Positions 27,987 through 37,582 of a stretch of DNA of 64,000 bases are shown one piece after another. Position numbers and translations under genes: made by a program. Where the stretch lies: NCBI GenBank assembly GCA_937959115.1, contig CALGAW010000074.1, positions 1 through 64,000 on the forward strand, in the 5' to 3' direction. The notes under the pieces were generated by a model. The model was not told the DNA's origin. It saw only the letters and a program-made list of their open reading frames with translations, and did no database searches. Each line of letters opens with the position of its first letter. The first letter of the stretch is position 1. This DNA comes from an uncultured Saprospiraceae bacterium. Its GTDB lineage: Bacteria > Bacteroidota > Bacteroidia > Chitinophagales > Saprospiraceae.

Positions 27987-30881
27987 ATGTCAATACGCTT
28001 ATTAAAGGTAGCCAAAGAATTGAATGTAGGTACTAGTACTATTGTCGACCATTTGCAAAACAAAGGGTTTGATATAGACAACAACCCACGTACAAAACTA
28101 ACGCCTGAAATGTACGATGTTTTGAAAAGCGAATTTCAAAACTCTGTTGCTATTAAAGAACAAGCCGATTCTTTAATGATTGGAAACAATCGTAAGAAAA
28201 AAGAAGAAGAGGAAGCAGAACGTGCTCGTCTAGAAAAACGGAAGCAAGAGGCAGCTAATAAAAAGGCGCAAGAGGAAGCCGAATCTACTCCAGAACCTGA
28301 AGTGAAACCAGAGCCAGAGGCAAAGCCAGAACCAGAGGTGAAAGTAGAACCTGAAGTTAAAGCAGAACCCGAACCAACAGTAACCGAGGAATCTGTAAAA
28401 GCTCCTAAACTTCAAGGACCGAAAATAGTCGATAAGATTGACTTAGACCCACCAAAAAAGAAACCTGCCGTTAAGGAAGAGCCAAAAGAGAAGCCAGTAG
28501 AACAGAAAGCGAAGCCAGTAGAAGAAAAGGCGAAACCAGTAGAGGCGAAAAAGACGGATGAGGAAAAACCCAAAACACCTGCTACACCAGAAGACAATAC
28601 GTTCAGAGCAGAAACACCTCAGCTAAAAGGAACTAAGCTCCTAGGTAAAATTGACACGGATAAACCTAAAAAACCAGAGTCGAATAAACCAGTACTTCAT
28701 AGAGCTCAAAAGGTAACCCTTGCTGGAACAAAGGTGGTAGGCAAAATCAAATTGCCAGAAAAGAAAACAACCACAAATACAAATACGAACGACAATAAAA
28801 AACGCAAACGTAAGCGTAAAAAAGTAGTCCCTCAAAACAACTCTGGCTCACAAGGCAACAGAGGAGGCGGCAACAATAGCGGCAGCGGAAGAGGAAGAAG
28901 AGACAACAACAGCAACAAAGGCGGTAGAAAACAGCCGGATGTTCAAGAAATCTCGAAGAAAGAAGTAGAAGCTAAGATCAAAGCTACCATGGCCAAAATG
29001 GCTGGGAAAGGAAAAAATAAACGTTCCAAGATCAGAAGAGAAGAGCGATCTAAGAAAAGAGAAAAACTCGAACAAGAAGAGCAAGCAACTGCAGTGGAAA
29101 GAGCAAAGTTACAGTTAACTGAGTTTATCTCTGTTTCTGAACTAGCCAACCTGATGGATGTGAGCGCAACTCAAGTAATTACAACCTGTATGGGCTTGGG
29201 AGTTATCGTAGCAATCAATCAACGACTCGACGCTGAAGTCATCGAATTAGTAGCAGACGAATATGGTCATGAAGTCAACTTCATTAGTGCTGAAGACATC
29301 ATGGACATCGAAGAAGAGGAAGTTGCTGATGATCCAGCAGACTTAGTTCCTAGAGCTCCAATTATTACGGTGATGGGGCACGTTGATCATGGTAAGACAT
29401 CCTTGCTTGATTATATTAGAAATACCAACGTGATAGACGCGGAAGCAGGTGGAATCACACAACATATCGGTGCTTATGAAGTCGTTGTAGGTGACGAAAA
29501 ACGGAAGATTACCTTCTTGGATACTCCTGGTCACGAAGCATTTACTGCGATGAGAGCCAGAGGTGCTAAGATTACAGATGTTGCCGTTATTATTGTATCA
29601 GCGGATGATAATGTGATGCCTCAAACAAAAGAGGCGATCAGTCACGCACAAGCAGCCGGCGTACCAATTATTTTTGCAATCAATAAGATTGATAAATTGG
29701 GGGCTGACCCCGAACGAATCAAAGGTGAGCTTGCTCAAATGAACCTTCAGGTGGAAGATTGGGGCGGTAAATACCAATCAACAGATATCTCAGCAAAACA
29801 CGGGACGAATGTAGAAAACTTGCTGGAGCAAATCCTCCTTCAAGCAGAGCTATTAGAATTAAAAGCAAATCCAGACAAACTCGCTACTGGGGTTGTATTG
29901 GAGGCATCTCTTGATAAAGGCCGTGGTTACCTAGTGAAAGTACTCGTACAAGGTGGAACACTGAAAATTGGGGATCCATTAGTTGCGGGAGCACATTTTG
30001 GTAAAGTAAAAGCCCTTGTAGATGCTACTGGAAGTAGAGTGAAATCTGTTGGTCCGTCTCAACCGGTTATGGTTTTAGGGCTGAAAGGAGCACCTCAAGC
30101 AGGTGAGAAGTTTAAAGTAATGGATAACGAGCAGGAAGCACGTCAACTTGCTACTAAACGCGCTCAAATTTACAACGAACAAATACAACGAACAACCAAA
30201 CGCTTAAGTCTGAAAGAGATTGGACGACGATTAGCCCTTGGTTCGTTTAAAGAATTGAACTTAATTGTCAAAGGTGATGTGGACGGTTCTATCGAGGCAC
30301 TTTCTGATTCCTTAATCAAGAAATCTACGGAAACTGTTCAAGTAAACATAGTACACAAGGCAGTTGGTCAGATCATTGAGTCTGATGTCTTGTTGGCTTC
30401 TGCTTCAGATGCGATTATCATTGGTTTCCAAGTTCGACCTTCTGCTGGCGCTCGTAAGCTCGCAGAGCGAGAAGGCGTTCAGATCAAGACGTACTCCATT
30501 ATCTACGATGCAATTGAGGAAATCAAACTTGCGATTGAAGGCATGCTTGATACAATCAAGGAAGAGAAAGTGGTTTGCTCATTGACGGTTCAAGAAGTAT
30601 ACAAAATTAGTAAAGTAGGTACGATTGCTGGATGTATTGTAACGGAAGGAAAAATAAACCGAAACACTAAGATCCGAATTGTAAGAAACGGAATTGTGGT
30701 TTATCCCACTAAGGAGGGTGTGCAGGCGGAACTTGGTTCTTTGAAACGTTTTAAAGACGATGTCAAAGAAGTGAAAAATGGTATGGAATGTGGAGTCACT
30801 ATCAAAAACTTCAACGATATAAAAGTTGATGATGTGATTGAAGGATACGAAATCATTGAGATTAAGCAAAAATTAGCTTAA
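27987..30881 (+). CDS. infB: Translation initiation factor IF-2
   Basis: A 964-residue GTPase that places initiator tRNA on the ribosome. The N-terminal IF2_N domain ([19 protein letters not shown]) is followed by a long low-complexity region: Pro/Glu repeats (~98-215), then Lys/Arg/Asn/Gly-rich (~265-320). The G domain begins near 457 with GHVDHGKT (G1), DTPGHEAF (G3) and NKIDK (G4), and the EF-Tu-like and C2 domains end with [14 protein letters not shown]. It is 140 bp after nusA. The Pro-Glu repeat is encoded by near-identical codons and could vary in length. Confidence 0.97.
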   Translation: MSIRLLKVAKELNVGTSTIVDHLQNKGFDIDNNPRTKLTPEMYDVLKSEFQNSVAIKEQADSLMIGNNRKKKEEEEAERARLEKRKQEAANKKAQEEAESTPEPEVKPEPEAKPEPEVKVEPEVKAEPEPTVTEESVKAPKLQGPKIVDKIDLDPPKKKPAVKEEPKEKPVEQKAKPVEEKAKPVEAKKTDEEKPKTPATPEDNTFRAETPQLKGTKLLGKIDTDKPKKPESNKPVLHRAQKVTLAGTKVVGKIKLPEKKTTTNTNTNDNKKRKRKRKKVVPQNNSGSQGNRGGGNNSGSGRGRRDNNSNKGGRKQPDVQEISKKEVEAKIKATMAKMAGKGKNKRSKIRREERSKKREKLEQEEQATAVERAKLQLTEFISVSELANLMDVSATQVITTCMGLGVIVAINQRLDAEVIELVADEYGHEVNFISAEDIMDIEEEEVADDPADLVPRAPIITVMGHVDHGKTSLLDYIRNTNVIDAEAGGITQHIGAYEVVVGDEKRKITFLDTPGHEAFTAMRARGAKITDVAVIIVSADDNVMPQTKEAISHAQAAGVPIIFAINKIDKLGADPERIKGELAQMNLQVEDWGGKYQSTDISAKHGTNVENLLEQILLQAELLELKANPDKLATGVVLEASLDKGRGYLVKVLVQGGTLKIGDPLVAGAHFGKVKALVDATGSRVKSVGPSQPVMVLGLKGAPQAGEKFKVMDNEQEARQLATKRAQIYNEQIQRTTKRLSLKEIGRRLALGSFKELNLIVKGDVDGSIEALSDSLIKKSTETVQVNIVHKAVGQIIESDVLLASASDAIIIGFQVRPSAGARKLAEREGVQIKTYSIIYDAIEEIKLAIEGMLDTIKEEKVVCSLTVQEVYKISKVGTIAGCIVTEGKINRNTKIRIVRNGIVVYPTKEGVQAELGSLKRFKDDVKEVKNGMECGVTIKNFNDIKVDDVIEGYEIIEIKQKLA

Positions 30882-31214
30882 ATAGTGTTTAATGATCTCC
30901 TTTTTAAGTCCATGTTGTTCTGTGTGAATCTGTAGTGAAAATTCATACACAAATCTCATTGAATATTACTAGGTTGGGCATCCTGAGCACCTAATGTGAC
31001 ACCTGATAGGGTAGGTTTCAATTATCTTATTCTAACCTATTTATGACCAAGATTTGGTCAAAAACTTCCAGTAGCAACAATCATCTCTATCGCTATGGAA
31101 TTAACTTATTCGTAAAAATTACGTTATACTTGATACAATGTGATTAGTTCACTATTTTTGAACAAATTACTTTCTTGGAATAATCCTTGCCTTTATCGTT
31201 TATAAATTGTTCAT
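30882..31214. other. Intergenic region after infB
   Basis: It holds small inverted repeats, including TGACCAA-GAT-TTGGTCA (31044-31060), but no T-rich terminator. Its right part carries the promoter described at 31130-31160. No coding frame stands out. Confidence 0.5.
31130..31160 (+). promoter_or_regulatory. Consensus Bacteroidota promoter
   Basis: TTG (31130-31132), 20 bases, then TATTTTTG (31153-31160), an exact TAnnTTTG. The start should be near 31167, 48 nt before the gene at 31215. Confidence 0.75.
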
Positions 31215-32492
31215 ATGAAGAGATTAATGTTGTTGATAGTCTGTGCTATCTTGATTACAAGTCAGATAAAGGCTTCTTACATCCTAATCCCGATGGGAGA
31301 AGATCAGAAAAATCACCTAAAAGCATATGGTATAGCTTATTGGGCGCTTGAGAAAAAAGCGGAAGTTCATTGGCTGTTGAATTATGAAGGGGGAAGTTTT
31401 GCTTTAAAAAATGTCATGGCCATTCAAGAAGAATGTGTTACCCGTGATGTGAGTTATCAAGTCATTCCAGATGCAAAATTTACGGCCATCCTACAGAAAA
31501 TTTCAGATCCTGAGAAAAACATGGACGCCATTAAGTTAGAAACACCGCCTAAGATTGCAGTGTATTCGCCTACCGTCAATGCGAAAGGGGAAGAAGTGCA
31601 GCCTTGGGATGATGCAGTAACACTTGTACTTACTTATGCTGAAATCCCCTACGATGTTGTCTACGACACCGAAGTGCTAGAAGACAAGTTAGCTCAGTAT
31701 GATTGGTTGCACTTACACCATGAAGACTTTACAGGGCAATACGGAAAATTTTATGCATCTTATGGCAGTCGCCCTTGGTATAGAGACCACGTAGCTGGTA
31801 TGGAAGCACTAGCCACTAAACATGGATTCAAGAAGGTTTCTCAATTAAAGTTGGCCGTTGCAAAGAAAATTAAAGAATACGTAGGTGGAGGTGGTTTTAT
31901 GTTTGCAATGTGTTCTGCAACAGACTCCTATGATATCGCTCTTGCCGCGGAAGGTATTGACATATGCGAACGCATGTTTGATGGTGATGGTCAAGACCAA
32001 ACAGCGCAAAGCAAGTTGGATTTCACAAAAACATTCGCATTTGAAAATTTTAAGCTTGTTCGTGATCCGATGAAGTATGAGTTTTCTGACATTGACGCTT
32101 CTTCTACTAGAAAAGTGGATATGAAACTAGATTACTTTACACTCTTTGACTTTTCTGCAAAATGGGATCCCGTTCCAACCATGTTAACACAAAATCACAC
32201 AAGAACAGTAAAAGGATACATGGGGCAAACTACGTCCTATGTAAAACGAACCATTAAAAGTTCTGTCTTAATCCTAGGAGAAAATAAACCTGCCGATGAA
32301 GCCCGTTATATACATGGAGAACACGGATTTGGTACTTGGACATTCTACGGCGGTCATGACCCAGAAGACTATAGGCATTATGTACATGATCCCGCTACAG
32401 ATTTGAATCTGCATCCAAACTCACCTGGTTATCGGTTGATTCTGAATAATGTGCTGTTCCCTGCAGCAAAGAAAAAGAAGCGAAAAACTTAA
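31215..32492 (+). CDS. Conserved Bacteroidota secreted protein, function unknown
   Basis: A 425-residue protein with a signal peptide (MLLIVCAILITSQIKA) and then ILIPMGEDQKNHLKAYG and VHWLLNYEGGSF. The middle has VGGGGFMFAMCSATDSYDIALAA, a nucleophile-elbow-like Gly-rich turn with Cys, and YIHGEHGFGTWTFYGGHDPED near the end, which recalls class-I glutamine-amidotransferase-like folds. Relatives are, as I recall, often labelled asparagine synthetase B in databases; nothing in this sequence supports asparagine synthesis. The C-terminus is a basic KKKKRKT tail. It is a single gene with its own promoter and terminator. Confidence 0.75.
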   Translation: MKRLMLLIVCAILITSQIKASYILIPMGEDQKNHLKAYGIAYWALEKKAEVHWLLNYEGGSFALKNVMAIQEECVTRDVSYQVIPDAKFTAILQKISDPEKNMDAIKLETPPKIAVYSPTVNAKGEEVQPWDDAVTLVLTYAEIPYDVVYDTEVLEDKLAQYDWLHLHHEDFTGQYGKFYASYGSRPWYRDHVAGMEALATKHGFKKVSQLKLAVAKKIKEYVGGGGFMFAMCSATDSYDIALAAEGIDICERMFDGDGQDQTAQSKLDFTKTFAFENFKLVRDPMKYEFSDIDASSTRKVDMKLDYFTLFDFSAKWDPVPTMLTQNHTRTVKGYMGQTTSYVKRTIKSSVLILGENKPADEARYIHGEHGFGTWTFYGGHDPEDYRHYVHDPATDLNLHPNSPGYRLILNNVLFPAAKKKKRKT

Positions 32493-32510
32493 CAGTACAA
32501 ACGATATACT

Positions 32511-32545
32511 AACGCTCTGATTACTTATAGTCAGGGCGTTTTTGT
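32511..32545 (+). terminator. Intrinsic terminator
   Basis: AACGCTCTGA (32511-32520) pairs with TCAGGGCGTT (32531-32540), one mismatch, followed by a T-run. It ends the transcript of 31215-32492. Confidence 0.8.
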
Positions 32546-32579
32546 TTTATATATCCTAGGATGGAGTGAATTCAGCTTT

Positions 32580-32758
32580 AACCCGCATTATGCAATAGGA
32601 ATTGATTATGATTCGAAATCCCTTCAAAAATGGGCACGTCCAGCAATTTTGAGTCTCACCGTAGCGGTGGCTACGTCTGCGAGTCAAAATCACTGTGGAG
32701 CACCCATTTTTATTGGACTTTCACCTCAAAACCTAATTCCTATTGCATAATGCGGGTT
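32580..32758. repeat. 179-bp palindromic element with 24-bp perfect terminal inverted repeats
   Basis: The ends, beginning AACCCGCATTATGC (32580-32603), are an exact reverse complement of 32735-32758. Inside, the arms keep pairing: AAAAATGGG with CCCATTTTT, TTTTGA with TCAAAA, and a central hairpin GTAGC-GGTG-GCTAC. The whole unit can fold into one long imperfect hairpin. There is no coding frame. This is the shape of a MITE or REP-like repeat. It lies 66 bp before the TIR-CHAT/gasdermin operon. Confidence 0.8.
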
Positions 32759-32824
32759 TAAAAACGCCATAATTCGGCATAAAACATATAATACATTATA
32801 TTGGGGAATAAATCATTGTATTAG

Positions 32825-34078
32825 ATGAAGATCTGTTTGTTTTATGCTCCTGAAGACCGACCAATAGCACATGTGTTATTAGCGCTTCTTGAATCAGAAA
32901 TAAGGGCAAGTAATATTATCATTGTGTCGCCCGAACATCTGAATACGGGAATGTCACTACACGAAGAAACAGAAAAACTGCTCTCAGATTGCGCAGTATT
33001 CGTTTTGTTTGTGAGTGCACAGGTATTTGCCCATCCAGCCTATCAAATGATTGAACCGATACTAATCGACCGGTTTAAGAGTAATCGAATTTGCTATTTT
33101 CCGATAAAGGTAAGGCATTGCCTTTGGGAAGCGTCAGAGATTAGCAAATTGGATGAACCCGTACATCCTAATAATTCAATATGGTTCTCAGAGTATTCAA
33201 ACCAAGATCAGCAAGATTTCCTAAAATCATTTTCGGGGATTTTGAGCAGTCTCTATGATTCATATAAAGAACATGTTAGAGACGGTAAGATGAGCATCGA
33301 ACGAACAATGGAGCAATTTGGGACTGAATATCAAGGGATAGAGCAGGTTAAAAAACAATTTGAAACCTTTGAGAAAATGGTGGAATCGGGAACTTATTCC
33401 CGCTCAAGTTTGTTTATATATATGTATGCATTAATAAAAGACCTCAATCATTTTTTCGTAAAAATCCGCAAAACACAAGGAGGAAATCCTGATATAGATC
33501 TACAAGATATTTTGTACTTGTACGCTAATCCTATCGGTAAGGCAGCTGCTTTATTTGAGCGAGAACTCAAACAAATAGATAACGTGCTTGAATCCTACAG
33601 AGAAACGAAAATTGTAAAGCGATCTCAAGTAGAAGCCTTTGAATTGTTGAAGGAATTGACACTGCATCCATCAAAAATTGTTCATATTGCCGTTCATGGT
33701 TCTCGTGACGGGTATCTGATGTTTGTAGATGATGCAGATAACATGGATGGAATAACAGCAGATCGCTTGTATCGAGTGTTTGAACAACTGAAATCGAAAG
33801 GCTTATTGCCTGAATTACTGCTGATAAATGCTTGTCACTCCAAGGGGCATGCAGAAAAATTAGCAGAGCTGGTGCCATATACGATTGGCATGAATGGTAG
33901 TATTCCAGTGACAGCGGCAGTGAAATTCGCTGAGATTTTCTATTTAAATTACCTAGCCGGTGCAAGCATACTATTTTCCTTTGAGGAAGGGGTTCTTGCA
34001 TTGAAAAAATTGAATCTTGATGACGTGAGAGATCAAAAAGTACACGAAATGCCACATTTCTTTAACCATAAAAAATAA
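32825..34078 (+). CDS. TIR-like/CHAT caspase-like protease
   Basis: A 417-residue cytoplasmic protein. Residues ~1-125 resemble a TIR domain: start MKICLFYAPEDRPI, then CAVFVLFVSAQVFAHPAYQM followed by Glu77, which could be the NADase glutamate, and FPIKVRHCLW. Residues ~140-225 are helical. Residues ~230-390 form a CHAT (caspase HetF-associated) peptidase: LYANPIGK, IVHIAVHGSRDGYLMF with His291, ELLLINACHSKGHAEKL with Cys337, and IGMNGSIPVTAAVKFAEIFY. The His/Cys dyad is intact. Three bases downstream lies a gasdermin-like gene, so the likely job is to cleave that pore former after a trigger sensed by the TIR-like part. CHAT call firm; TIR call good but less sure. Confidence 0.85.
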   Translation: MKICLFYAPEDRPIAHVLLALLESEIRASNIIIVSPEHLNTGMSLHEETEKLLSDCAVFVLFVSAQVFAHPAYQMIEPILIDRFKSNRICYFPIKVRHCLWEASEISKLDEPVHPNNSIWFSEYSNQDQQDFLKSFSGILSSLYDSYKEHVRDGKMSIERTMEQFGTEYQGIEQVKKQFETFEKMVESGTYSRSSLFIYMYALIKDLNHFFVKIRKTQGGNPDIDLQDILYLYANPIGKAAALFERELKQIDNVLESYRETKIVKRSQVEAFELLKELTLHPSKIVHIAVHGSRDGYLMFVDDADNMDGITADRLYRVFEQLKSKGLLPELLLINACHSKGHAEKLAELVPYTIGMNGSIPVTAAVKFAEIFYLNYLAGASILFSFEEGVLALKKLNLDDVRDQKVHEMPHFFNHKK

Positions 34079-34081
34079 ACA

Positions 34082-34948
34082 ATGAAGTTTAACTGTGAAA
34101 AAGAAGACGAATTAATAAAACTGATTAAAGATAAAGGGTTTAGTCCAGTATTAACCCCAAGGGACAACATTAAGCCGTTACAGTTATTGGTAAGAGACGA
34201 TAAGGGTGTGATGGCTTGGTTCAGTGATTTGTTTAGAGATCCAACACTAACACATACAGGAGATACATTGATGGATGTAATTATAGGAGACGATGCCTTG
34301 GAAATTATTGAAAGTGAATTGACTGCTGGTATTTCAGGTTCTCAATCATCTGAAATAACGCTGGATGCAGGTGCAGAGTTAGCCCTTTTCTTCCTTAAGG
34401 CAAAAGACAATTCTACTTCAGATGATGACCGAAAAGCCGCGTTAAAGGCAGCGCTAGCCTCAATGGAGAAAGTTAGTTTTTTAATTGACGGTAGAACATT
34501 TAAACGCGGGGTTGCTTGGAGTTCGATTGATAGTTATTTGTTCAGTGCTAAGATAGAGGAAGACTTGTCTACATTTAAGGATATGATCTTGAACGGTCAA
34601 GTTTACATTATTACTCATGTTTTATCTTCCGATTCATTTACATTTAAAGGAGAAAATAGTATTTCTGCTTCCCTGGAAGGCAAGTTGCCAGAAATCAAAA
34701 AGATACTGGAAGGTAATTTCAAAGGCGCAATTAGTCTATCCGAATCTTCTGGCATCAATTATAAAGGAGACAAGCAAATGGTCTTTGGTGTTCAGGCCGT
34801 TAAGCTATTTGCAAAAGTGGAAAATGGAAAGATGGGCTTTAAAATAGAGCGAGCGGGGATTATAGCGAGAGGCTCCGAATCAGAACCTACGGAAGAAGTT
34901 AATGTCGAGGAATTAGATTTAGGAAATGAGAATTTCTTAATGCTTTAA
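34082..34948 (+). CDS. Bacterial gasdermin (bGSDM)-like pore former
   Basis: A 288-residue protein without a signal peptide. The N-terminus MKFNCEKEDELIKLIKDKGF continues with SPVLTPRDNIKPLQLLVRD. A cysteine within the first residues (Cys5) followed by KG(F/Y)..V..PR..I.PLQLL is, as I recall, the signature of bacterial gasdermins, where that Cys is palmitoylated. The rest alternates beta strands and helices, with no enzymatic motif. The last ~25 residues are acidic (ESEPTEEVNVEEL) and end in a hydrophobic FLML; bacterial gasdermins are held inactive by such short C-terminal tails, removed by a neighbouring protease. Length and the partner gene both fit. Experimental proof and homology search are missing. 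Confidence 0.75.
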   Translation: MKFNCEKEDELIKLIKDKGFSPVLTPRDNIKPLQLLVRDDKGVMAWFSDLFRDPTLTHTGDTLMDVIIGDDALEIIESELTAGISGSQSSEITLDAGAELALFFLKAKDNSTSDDDRKAALKAALASMEKVSFLIDGRTFKRGVAWSSIDSYLFSAKIEEDLSTFKDMILNGQVYIITHVLSSDSFTFKGENSISASLEGKLPEIKKILEGNFKGAISLSESSGINYKGDKQMVFGVQAVKLFAKVENGKMGFKIERAGIIARGSESEPTEEVNVEELDLGNENFLML

Positions 34949-34987
34949 GGTTTAAGAATTCTAGAATCAAGAGTTCACGAATTTGCA

Positions 34988-35020
34988 GGATTCCCTTGTT
35001 TACTGATAACTAGGGAATCC
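34988..35020. terminator. Hairpin between convergent genes
   Basis: A perfect 9-bp stem GGATTCCCT (34988-34996) / AGGGAATCC (35012-35020) with a 15-base loop, located between the gasdermin gene and the convergent DUF1295 gene. There is no clear T-run, so termination is only suggested by position. Confidence 0.4.
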
Positions 35021-35035
35021 ATTCATTCTGAAATG

Positions 35036-35947
35036 CTAAAATAGCTTCGGGAAAAACCGACCAACCCGTTTCTGATAAGCTGAATACTCAGGATATTTTG
35101 ATGCTGAGATCTCTTCGCTAAAGTCAGAACTCCCTTTAAACAACACTAGGAGGAGCAAGCAGCCAGCAATCGACCAGTTGAGCCAAAGGCCCGTGCTTAC
35201 AACAGAAAAAAGGTAAAACACAAGCCAGATTGCCTGTTCCGCAGCATAATTAGGATGGCGCATGAGTCCCCAGAGGCCATCGTGAACAAAGCCGGTGGCG
35301 TACTTCCCTGTAAGCTGTTTGCCAGCATTTAGTTGTCTATGTTTTTCATTTTGGTAATTCCATTGTTGCTGATCTGCTATTGTTTCCATGAGTACAAATC
35401 CGATAAAGCCAGCGGATAGCAGAAGGTCGATCAATCCAAGTGGAGCTCCATTCATTGCTTTAAGAATGGGTAAGGTGAATAACAGGATAAGGCCCATTTG
35501 GTACAAGGAAATAAAAAACAGATTGAACAGTGTCCAGCGCATAGCTCCTTGGAATTCAGGCTTGGCTCTGAGCACTGCCCATCGGTAATCCTCATCGCCT
35601 TCCCAGAATTTTAGGTGATAGCCCCCACGTCTCGAAAAGTTATAGGTAAGCCGGATTGCCCAAATACTGACGAGCACGGCCATCAGTGTAATACGGGGTT
35701 CGAATTGGGCATGCCATGCAACGATCCAAGCATAAAAAATTGGAGCAATAGACCACAGTTTATCAACTTGGCTGTAGTTTTTACTCAGGGTGCTCACCAC
35801 AAAGCAGCCGATGGCAAGCGCAAGGTATAGGGCGACCAGTTGGCTCAGTACTGTTTTTTGTAGAGCGGTCAAGGGTTCGTCAAGGTAAAATGTAGTGATG
35901 GGAACAACAATGATTGTAAAAATTAGGATTAGAACAGTCTTCCACAT
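35036..35947 (-). CDS. DUF1295 / steroid 5-alpha-reductase-like membrane protein
   Basis: A 303-residue integral membrane protein with about seven hydrophobic segments. Family landmarks are NYSQVDKLWSIAPIFYAW near residue 60, RRGGYHLKFWEGDEDYRW near 115 and GLWGLMRHPNYAAEQAIW near 225, followed by an SxPxY-like end (SKYPEYSAYQKRVGRFFP). DUF1295 proteins are relatives of isoprenylcysteine methyltransferases and steroid reductases; the substrate is unknown. It is transcribed towards the gasdermin operon and looks unrelated to it. Confidence 0.85.
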   Translation of the reverse strand: MWKTVLILIFTIIVVPITTFYLDEPLTALQKTVLSQLVALYLALAIGCFVVSTLSKNYSQVDKLWSIAPIFYAWIVAWHAQFEPRITLMAVLVSIWAIRLTYNFSRRGGYHLKFWEGDEDYRWAVLRAKPEFQGAMRWTLFNLFFISLYQMGLILLFTLPILKAMNGAPLGLIDLLLSAGFIGFVLMETIADQQQWNYQNEKHRQLNAGKQLTGKYATGFVHDGLWGLMRHPNYAAEQAIWLVFYLFSVVSTGLWLNWSIAGCLLLLVLFKGSSDFSEEISASKYPEYSAYQKRVGRFFPKLF

Positions 35948-36067
35948 AATTCTCAGTTTACTTTAGTTCGTTTTCATGTTATCATATTGCGCTAATCGCA
36001 TATCTATAAATGAGTGCGTAAGTTTAGCTTGAATTGTGGAAATTTCCAAAAATAAATGAAAAAATCA

Positions 36068-37582
36068 CTATGATTCATCATGCAACTCATCCACTTTTTC
36101 AAGTAGCCAGGACATTTCAGTAAGATTAGAACAAGCTAATACATCCTGCTTCAATCGTACAAGCAGGTTACTGATGTCTTTTCTTTCAGCTTTGCTGGCT
36201 CGTATTCTGAAGAGTCGGGAGGTAAATCTCATAAAATTGGAGTAATAGTCTTTTATCCTAGTAGACATTTTCGTGTTTCGCTTGAGATAGGAACGGAGGG
36301 ATTCTAACTGATTGGTAAGCGGATGCCTGTAGCTGTCAACTCCAAAATATGCGTCCTCATAATAGATTTGAATCCAGAGCAGTTTACTTGTAAGAACATA
36401 GAAAAAATCTTCTTTCCCTTGAAACTCTAAAAGCTTAAGTCTAGCATCATTGTAGTTTTTCTGGTAAAACAAAATATATGCTTCAGCAAATAGAATGATA
36501 TCAGGAATATATTTGGGGTTTATCTCATTTTCTAGGAGCATTGTTGTCTTCGCTGCCCACTCAAATCGTTCCGTTTTACAGGCATTTTGTATTGCAGCTA
36601 TGAATATATGAACTGAGAAGTAAATTCCGTCATTCCACACCTTTAATGGGATTGCGATTTCATAAATTTTATGTTTCTTTTCTTGATACTCTAGTTTGTA
36701 TTTCTTTATCTGTCGAGTGCAGAAGTTGAGCATAAAACTAAAGATGCTTCGATTGGTTTTCGTATCAAAATTATCTAAGTTCGTCCCTACAATTTGCTCC
36801 AAGGTATCATATTTTTCATCCCAATCGCTTCCTCCTTTTAGCAGTTTGAGGATATGGTAGTGCACTTGCGTTAATGGGCTATGATTTTCCCAGTTTTGAT
36901 CTAGATAATGAATGAGTGTATCTATTAAAGGATATTCTTGTTTGATATTTAGAATTCGTTCTACATTAACTGCTGCATTGTAATACAACAATAAATTAGA
37001 TAAATAATAATTGGTGAAGCTATTGATGACTTCTTTGTATGGAATCTCCTTAGAACGATTTGATTGAATGACCTTCATATAAAGGTTTGCTTCTTCTATT
37101 TGATAATCTTGGAAGAAGTATTGTGTTGTTTCTTTCTTTTCGGTAGACAGTAATTGCGCGCTTTTACGAATCACAGGTTCTACTAAATGATAACACTTTC
37201 TCTCCATTAAGGTATCGATCAGCAATCGGTTGGTGTGTAGTTTATTCTTTTCTTGTTGTAATAAGATAAGGTAGTCCTCTATTAGTTTAGAAAATTCAAA
37301 CAATAGTTTTCTTAGTTGAATATCCTCCTTTTTCGTTATCGATGAGTCCTTCTTATACCGTTTATCTGAAAATAGAATCGGTAGAATATCTGTTTTCAGC
37401 AACGGCTTTTTAAAAGGTAATCGTTTGTCAATTAATTGATACAGCTCAATCTGTTTTTTTTGCTTGTTGTAGAATGGTGAACGAATAAAATCACCCAGTT
37501 TTTTCCATTCTTTCTTAGTCAGAATTTTTATCAGTTCTGTAAACTTAGTTTTTGCTTTTATCAGATCAGTGTTTGAGATCAT
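36068..37582 (-). CDS. Large helical protein of unknown function
   Basis: A 504-residue, Lys/Leu-rich, all-helical protein without a signal peptide, membrane helix or catalytic motif. The N-terminal segment KILTKKEWKKLGDFIRSPFY followed by a series of ~35-residue helical units resembles uncharacterised proteins I associate with Saprospiria, and could be TPR-like. Its base composition is typical of the neighbourhood. Function cannot be stated. Confidence 0.65.
   Translation of the reverse strand: MISNTDLIKAKTKFTELIKILTKKEWKKLGDFIRSPFYNKQKKQIELYQLIDKRLPFKKPLLKTDILPILFSDKRYKKDSSITKKEDIQLRKLLFEFSKLIEDYLILLQQEKNKLHTNRLLIDTLMERKCYHLVEPVIRKSAQLLSTEKKETTQYFFQDYQIEEANLYMKVIQSNRSKEIPYKEVINSFTNYYLSNLLLYYNAAVNVERILNIKQEYPLIDTLIHYLDQNWENHSPLTQVHYHILKLLKGGSDWDEKYDTLEQIVGTNLDNFDTKTNRSIFSFMLNFCTRQIKKYKLEYQEKKHKIYEIAIPLKVWNDGIYFSVHIFIAAIQNACKTERFEWAAKTTMLLENEINPKYIPDIILFAEAYILFYQKNYNDARLKLLEFQGKEDFFYVLTSKLLWIQIYYEDAYFGVDSYRHPLTNQLESLRSYLKRNTKMSTRIKDYYSNFMRFTSRLFRIRASKAERKDISNLLVRLKQDVLACSNLTEMSWLLEKVDELHDES

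Noticed and set aside
31215-32492. Asparagine synthetase assignment
   Set aside because: There is no N-terminal Cys amidotransferase or synthetase ATP-binding motif, and the protein has a signal peptide.
33567-34055. 162-codon minus-strand frame
   Set aside because: It is antisense to the CHAT domain and has no recognisable features.
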